The position numbers and the translations under genes are program-made. Below the pieces are notes generated by a model, which saw only the letters and a list, made by a program, of their open reading frames with translations, searched no databases and was not told where the DNA came from. 64,000 nt of DNA from JAJRPT01 sp964465945 (GTDB lineage Bacteria; Bacteroidota; Ignavibacteria; Kapaibacteriales; UBA2268): the NCBI GenBank assembly GCA_964465945.1, contig CAYXMM010000001.1, positions 1-64,000 on the forward strand, given 5' to 3'. Of this stretch, positions 60,500-64,000 are shown piece by piece; positions within the stretch are counted from its first letter, which is position 1, and every line of letters starts with the position of its first letter.

Positions 60500-62719
60500 A
60501 TGTCAAAAGTTAATGCGAATGATATTGTTGTTAATTTGGAATTGGCTAAGGAACTTGGGCTTACTGAAAATGAATATAAAATGATTTTAGATTATTTGGG
60601 TCGTGTACCGACTTATACTGAACTTGGCGTTTATTCAGTAATGTGGTCGGAACATTGCTCTTATAAAAACTCAATAAAACAATTAAAAACTTTACCTCGA
60701 AGTGGCTCTCGACTATTGGTTGAAGCTGGCGAAGAAAATGCGGGCTTAGTAGATATTGGTGGCGGATATGCTATTGCGTTTAAAATTGAATCACATAATC
60801 ACCCGTCTGCAATAGAGCCATTCCAAGGTGCTGCGACTGGTGTTGGTGGTATTTTACGTGATATTTTCACAATGGGTGCAAGACCAATAGCCGCTTTGAA
60901 CTCTCTTAGATTTGGTATGTTGACTGATAAAAGAACACAATTTTTGTTTAGAGGAGTAGTTAACGGGATTAGTCATTATGGAAATTGCTTCGGTGTGCCA
61001 ACAGTTGGTGGCGAAGTTTATTTTGAGAAATGTTATCAAGACAACCCGCTTGTAAATGCTATGGCTGTTGGTATTGTTAAATCAGATAAGACTGCTACTG
61101 CTGCAGCGATAGGTGTTGGCAATCCTGTATTTATTATTGGGGCAAGTACAGGAAAAGATGGTATTCATGGAGCGTCTTTACTTGCTTCGCGTGAGTTTGA
61201 TGAAAAAACTGAAGATATGAGACCATCTGTTCAAGTGGGCGACCCATTTGAAGAAAAGAAATTACTTGAAGCTACGATTGAACTTATTGAAGCAGGTGTA
61301 GTCGCTGGAATTCAAGATATGGGTGCGGCTGGTATTTCTTGTTCCACTTCTGAAATGTCTGCGAAAACTGGTAACGGAATGGATATTGATTTAGACAAAG
61401 TTCCTTTAAGAGAAGCTGATATGTCTGCCTATGAAATTATGCTTTCTGAGTCGCAAGAAAGAATGTTGGCTGTAATTCACAAAGGCAAAGAAGAAATTGC
61501 TAAGAAAATTGCAGATAAGTGGGACGTTCCTTTTACTCAAATCGGTATTGTAACTGATGACGGAACTATAAAACTTAAAAGGAAAGGTGAATTAGTCGCT
61601 GAATTAAATGCGGATACTCTTGTCCTAGGTGGGGGAGCGCCTGTTTATGAAAGAGAAAGCACAGAACCAACTTATTTTGTAAAAACTCGCGCTTTTGACC
61701 AATCTACAATAGTTGAAGCAGATACCCTTTCGGCTTTAAAAAAATTAATCTCTGCTCCAACAATCGCCTCAAAAAAATGGGTTTATGAGCAGTATGATTC
61801 ACAAGTTGGTACAAATACAGTAACTATAAAAGGCGATGCCGCTGTTGTAAGAATTAAAGAGTTACCTGGCAAAGCTATCGCAGTAACTACCGATTGTAAT
61901 TCAAGATATGTCTTCCTTGACCCTTATACAGGCGGAAAAGCAGCAGTCGCAGAAGCAGCAAGAAATGTTGTTTGTGTTGGTGCTGAGCCAGTTGCTATTA
62001 CTAATTGTTTAAACTTTGGAAATCCTTATGACCCAGAAGTTTACTATCAATTTAAAGAAGCAATTAGAGGTATGGGTGATGCTTGTAAGGAATTTGGAAC
62101 ACCCGTTACTGGTGGGAATGTATCATTCCATAATGAAAGTAAGCAACATGCCGTGTATCCCACTCCTACTATAGGTATGCTTGGGTTAATTGATGATTTG
62201 AACAAGACTATGTCGGCTTGCTTTAAAAATGAAAATGATACTATTCTTTTAATTGGAAATAACAGGGAAGAACTTGGTGGTTCTGAATATTTGAAACAAG
62301 TGTATGACAAAGTTTTAGGTATGGCGCCTGAATTAAATTTAGTTGAAGAGCATAATTTACAAAAAGCTACACTTGAACTAATTCGCTCTGGTTTGATTAA
62401 TTCGGCTCACGACACAGCCGAGGGTGGATTAGCAATTTGCTTAGCAGAATCTTCGATGAATAGTAATAATATTGGGGCAGAGGTAAATATAGCGAATACT
62501 GCTCATGCCTTATTTGGTGAAAGCCAATCAAGGATTGTTATTTCGTTTAATCCAAGCAATTTAGATAAAGTAAATGAAGTTTTATCTAAACATAATGTGA
62601 AATCATTTAATTTAGGTAAAACAAAAAAAGATACTTTCAAATTAAATAATGAACTAAGTATTTCTATTGATGAAATTAGAAGTATGTATGAAAATGCAAT
62701 TCCTAATTTAATGAAATAA
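60500..62719 (+). CDS. purL: Phosphoribosylformylglycinamidine synthase subunit PurL
   Basis: This 739-aa synthetase subunit of the split PurLQS complex catalyses step four of purine synthesis. Motifs: MWSEHCSYKNS near residue 50, KIESHNHPSAIEPFQGAATGVGGILRDIFTMGARPIA, GVVAGIQDMGAAGISCSTSEM and SAHDTAEGGLAICLAE. There is no glutaminase domain, as expected for the small form. Its stop TAATG overlaps the methyltransferase start. Confidence 0.97.
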   Translation: MSKVNANDIVVNLELAKELGLTENEYKMILDYLGRVPTYTELGVYSVMWSEHCSYKNSIKQLKTLPRSGSRLLVEAGEENAGLVDIGGGYAIAFKIESHNHPSAIEPFQGAATGVGGILRDIFTMGARPIAALNSLRFGMLTDKRTQFLFRGVVNGISHYGNCFGVPTVGGEVYFEKCYQDNPLVNAMAVGIVKSDKTATAAAIGVGNPVFIIGASTGKDGIHGASLLASREFDEKTEDMRPSVQVGDPFEEKKLLEATIELIEAGVVAGIQDMGAAGISCSTSEMSAKTGNGMDIDLDKVPLREADMSAYEIMLSESQERMLAVIHKGKEEIAKKIADKWDVPFTQIGIVTDDGTIKLKRKGELVAELNADTLVLGGGAPVYERESTEPTYFVKTRAFDQSTIVEADTLSALKKLISAPTIASKKWVYEQYDSQVGTNTVTIKGDAAVVRIKELPGKAIAVTTDCNSRYVFLDPYTGGKAAVAEAARNVVCVGAEPVAITNCLNFGNPYDPEVYYQFKEAIRGMGDACKEFGTPVTGGNVSFHNESKQHAVYPTPTIGMLGLIDDLNKTMSACFKNENDTILLIGNNREELGGSEYLKQVYDKVLGMAPELNLVEEHNLQKATLELIRSGLINSAHDTAEGGLAICLAESSMNSNNIGAEVNIANTAHALFGESQSRIVISFNPSNLDKVNEVLSKHNVKSFNLGKTKKDTFKLNNELSISIDEIRSMYENAIPNLMK

Positions 62720-63453
62720 TGAAATTTGAAGAAATAAAAAATCATCTGAGGGGTATTCCTCATACCCCTCCTGAAGATGGTGAAGTCCTCTATAATTTTA
62801 TATTATCAAATAAACCAAAAAACATCCTTGAACTTGGATTCCAGCATGGTGTCTCGACAAATTATATAGCAGCAGCATTAGATGAATTAAAATCTGGCAA
62901 GATTACATCAATCGACAGAGAAATTTCACGCTCTGAAAATCCGAATATTATTGAGTTGAGTGAGCAAACTGGCTTAGGTAAATATATTAATCCAATTTTT
63001 GCAAGGTCATCATATATCTGGGAATTAAGGAAATTATTAAAATATAATTTACAAAACCCAAATGATAGAATCACTTTTGATTTTTGCTTTATTGACGGCG
63101 CACATAGCTTTGAAGTTGATGGATTTGCTTTTTACCTTGTTGATTTACTTTTAAATGAAAATGGAATTATCTTATTTGATGATATAGATTGGTCTTATGC
63201 CAAAAGTCCAACTTTAAAGAATGAAGATTTTGTTAAAAATATGTCAGATGAAGAACGCAATGCGGAACAAATTAGAGATGTTTTAGAATTGTTAGTTTCT
63301 ATAAATCCAAATTATAAAATTTTAGAAATAAAGAATCGTTGGGCTTGGGTACAAAAGTCGAAAGATATAAGAGATAATGAAATCAATGATTTATACAAGA
63401 AACAAAGTAAAATATATCAAATTAAAAGTTTACTTAGGACTTTAATTAAATAG
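62719..63453 (+). CDS. Class I SAM-dependent methyltransferase (Methyltransf_24-like)
   Basis: This 244-aa Rossmann methyltransferase has motif I ILELGFQHGVSTNYIAAAL (residues ~36-54), the acidic strand-2 end ITSIDRE, and FDFCFIDGAHSFEVDGFAF with GIILFDDIDWS, as in CmcI-like and O-methyltransferase families. The substrate is unknown. It is translationally coupled to purL through TAATG, which is probably operon economy rather than pathway logic. Confidence 0.83.
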   Translation: MKFEEIKNHLRGIPHTPPEDGEVLYNFILSNKPKNILELGFQHGVSTNYIAAALDELKSGKITSIDREISRSENPNIIELSEQTGLGKYINPIFARSSYIWELRKLLKYNLQNPNDRITFDFCFIDGAHSFEVDGFAFYLVDLLLNENGIILFDDIDWSYAKSPTLKNEDFVKNMSDEERNAEQIRDVLELLVSINPNYKILEIKNRWAWVQKSKDIRDNEINDLYKKQSKIYQIKSLLRTLIK

Positions 63454-63454
63454 A

Positions 63455-63485
63455 AAAAAGCAGTAATAAATTTACTACTGCTTTT
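63455..63485. terminator. Bidirectional terminator
   Basis: AAAAGCAGTAATAAA pairs with TTTACTACTGCTTTT (one G-U pair). A/T tails on both sides serve both the methyltransferase and the convergent rpsR. Confidence 0.88.
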
Positions 63486-63510
63486 CTACTAAAAAAAATT
63501 GAGTCAGTTT

Positions 63511-63777
63511 TTAGTTCAAATCTGAAGCAACAAACGGCACTAACGCTAAATGGCGAGCATATTTAATTGCTCTTGCGATAGCTTTTTGTTGAGTTGCAGT
63601 AACGCCTGTAATTCTACGAGGTAGAATTTTACCTTGGCTATTAATAAATCTGCCTAAGAATTTAGTATCAAGGTGGTCAATCGCTTTTCTACCTTTGATA
63701 GGGTTTACTTTCTTTTTTACAACAGTTTTTTTACCTTTAGTATTAGTTCCTGTTTGCATTGGGAAAATATTAGACAT
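63511..63777 (-). CDS. rpsR: 30S ribosomal protein S18
   Basis: This 88-aa protein carries the S18 core IDHLDTKFLGRFINSQGKILPRRITGVTATQQKAIARAIKYARHLALVPF. The basic N-terminus (KGKKTVVKKKVNPIKGRKA) lacks the Cys pairs of zinc-type S18. It overlaps the end of rpmE by eight bases and is not in the usual rpsF-rpsR-rplI order. Confidence 0.95.
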   Translation of the reverse strand: MSNIFPMQTGTNTKGKKTVVKKKVNPIKGRKAIDHLDTKFLGRFINSQGKILPRRITGVTATQQKAIARAIKYARHLALVPFVASDLN

Positions 63778-64000
63778 TATCGCCTCCTTTTCTTAACATT
63801 TGAGCTTTCTCAAAACGTTTTTTAAATCTATCAACACGCCCTGCTGTATCTACTAAAGTTTGTTTACCAGTATAAAATGGGTGAGATTTTGAGTCAATCT
63901 CAAGAACCATATTATTTGATTTGTAGCAAGAACGAGTATGGAATATACTTCCATCAGTCATTTTTACTTCAATTACTTTATAAGCAGGATGAATACCTTT
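63770..64000 (-). CDS. rpmE: 50S ribosomal protein L31, cysteine-free form (partial, runs off the window)
   Basis: The reading frame continues through the right edge: translation of 64000-63962 gives KGIHPAYKVIEVK, followed by MTDGSIFHTRSCY and the L31 signature HPFYTGKQTLVDTAGRVDRFKKRF. The ATG at 63961 is therefore internal and the true start lies just outside. Zinc-type L31 has CxC and CxxC; here these positions read MTD and DSKS, so this is the C-minus form. It is cotranscribed with rpsR. Confidence 0.93.
   Translation of the reverse strand, partial: KGIHPAYKVIEVKMTDGSIFHTRSCYKSNNMVLEIDSKSHPFYTGKQTLVDTAGRVDRFKKRFEKAQMLRKGGDNV

Overview
The window is AT-rich chromosomal DNA of a bacterium in the Bacteroidota/Chlorobiota (FCB) group. 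The evidence is a type IX secretion (T9SS) C-terminal sorting domain, the separate atpD-atpC pair, a very short ATP synthase epsilon subunit, and many genes preceded by TAATTTTG, which matches the TAnnTTTG -7 element of Bacteroidota promoters. A Kapabacteria- or Ignavibacteria-like lineage is my inference, not something the sequence proves. No prophage, CRISPR array or intact insertion sequence was seen.

Layout. 0-4.4 kb: GC-rich intergenic repeats, delta-1-pyrroline-5-carboxylate dehydrogenase, then a three-gene ABC-2 transporter/LolA-like operon. 4.5-13.2 kb: one giant secreted repeat protein (2886 aa). 13.2-16.1 kb: an unknown helical protein and a lone EF-G. 16.2-19.8 kb: an accessory patch on the minus strand with a PD-(D/E)XK nuclease-like protein, a zinc metalloprotease fused to leucine-rich repeats, and an N-terminal fragment of a type IIG restriction enzyme. 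20-31.4 kb: housekeeping genes (tRNA-Ser, MarR-YceI, DNA polymerase III delta', dusB, a T9SS Ig-like protein, LysE, SDR, pyruvate kinase, Nif3 plus a zinc-ribbon-type protein, RNase P RNA). 31.7-36.1 kb: atpDC, guaB and an M24 peptidase homologue. 36.2-45.1 kb: a HARE-HTH nuclease-like protein, aldehyde dehydrogenase with SDR, a CpoB-like lipoprotein, a glycosyltransferase, a TSUP permease, a DODA-type dioxygenase and an HRDC protein. 45.3-50.6 kb: an outer-membrane protein and a very AT-rich operon of exported proteins. 50.6-58.4 kb: flippase/YfhO envelope genes and a pair of paralogous lipoproteins. 58.6-64 kb: isocitrate dehydrogenase, purL, a methyltransferase, and ribosomal proteins S18 and L31 (partial).

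The most system-like stretch is 46.3-50.6 kb. It encodes a secreted protein with eight cysteines packed in about 45 residues, followed by a hairpin, then two exported thioredoxin-fold proteins (one TlpA-like with WCSPC, one with CLTC fused to a probable propeller) and another probable propeller protein. This layout suggests a dedicated redox and binding apparatus around an abundant secreted Cys-rich product.

A second theme is loss of metal ligands. The M24 peptidase homologue, the zinc-ribbon protein, Nif3, the delta' subunit and L31 all lack residues that normally bind metal in their families. A third is recent recombination: the two lipoproteins at 55.3-58.4 kb are identical in DNA over their first ~564 coding bases and diverged after that. 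Modular intergenic repeats are shared between 31.4, 42.6 and 60.2 kb.
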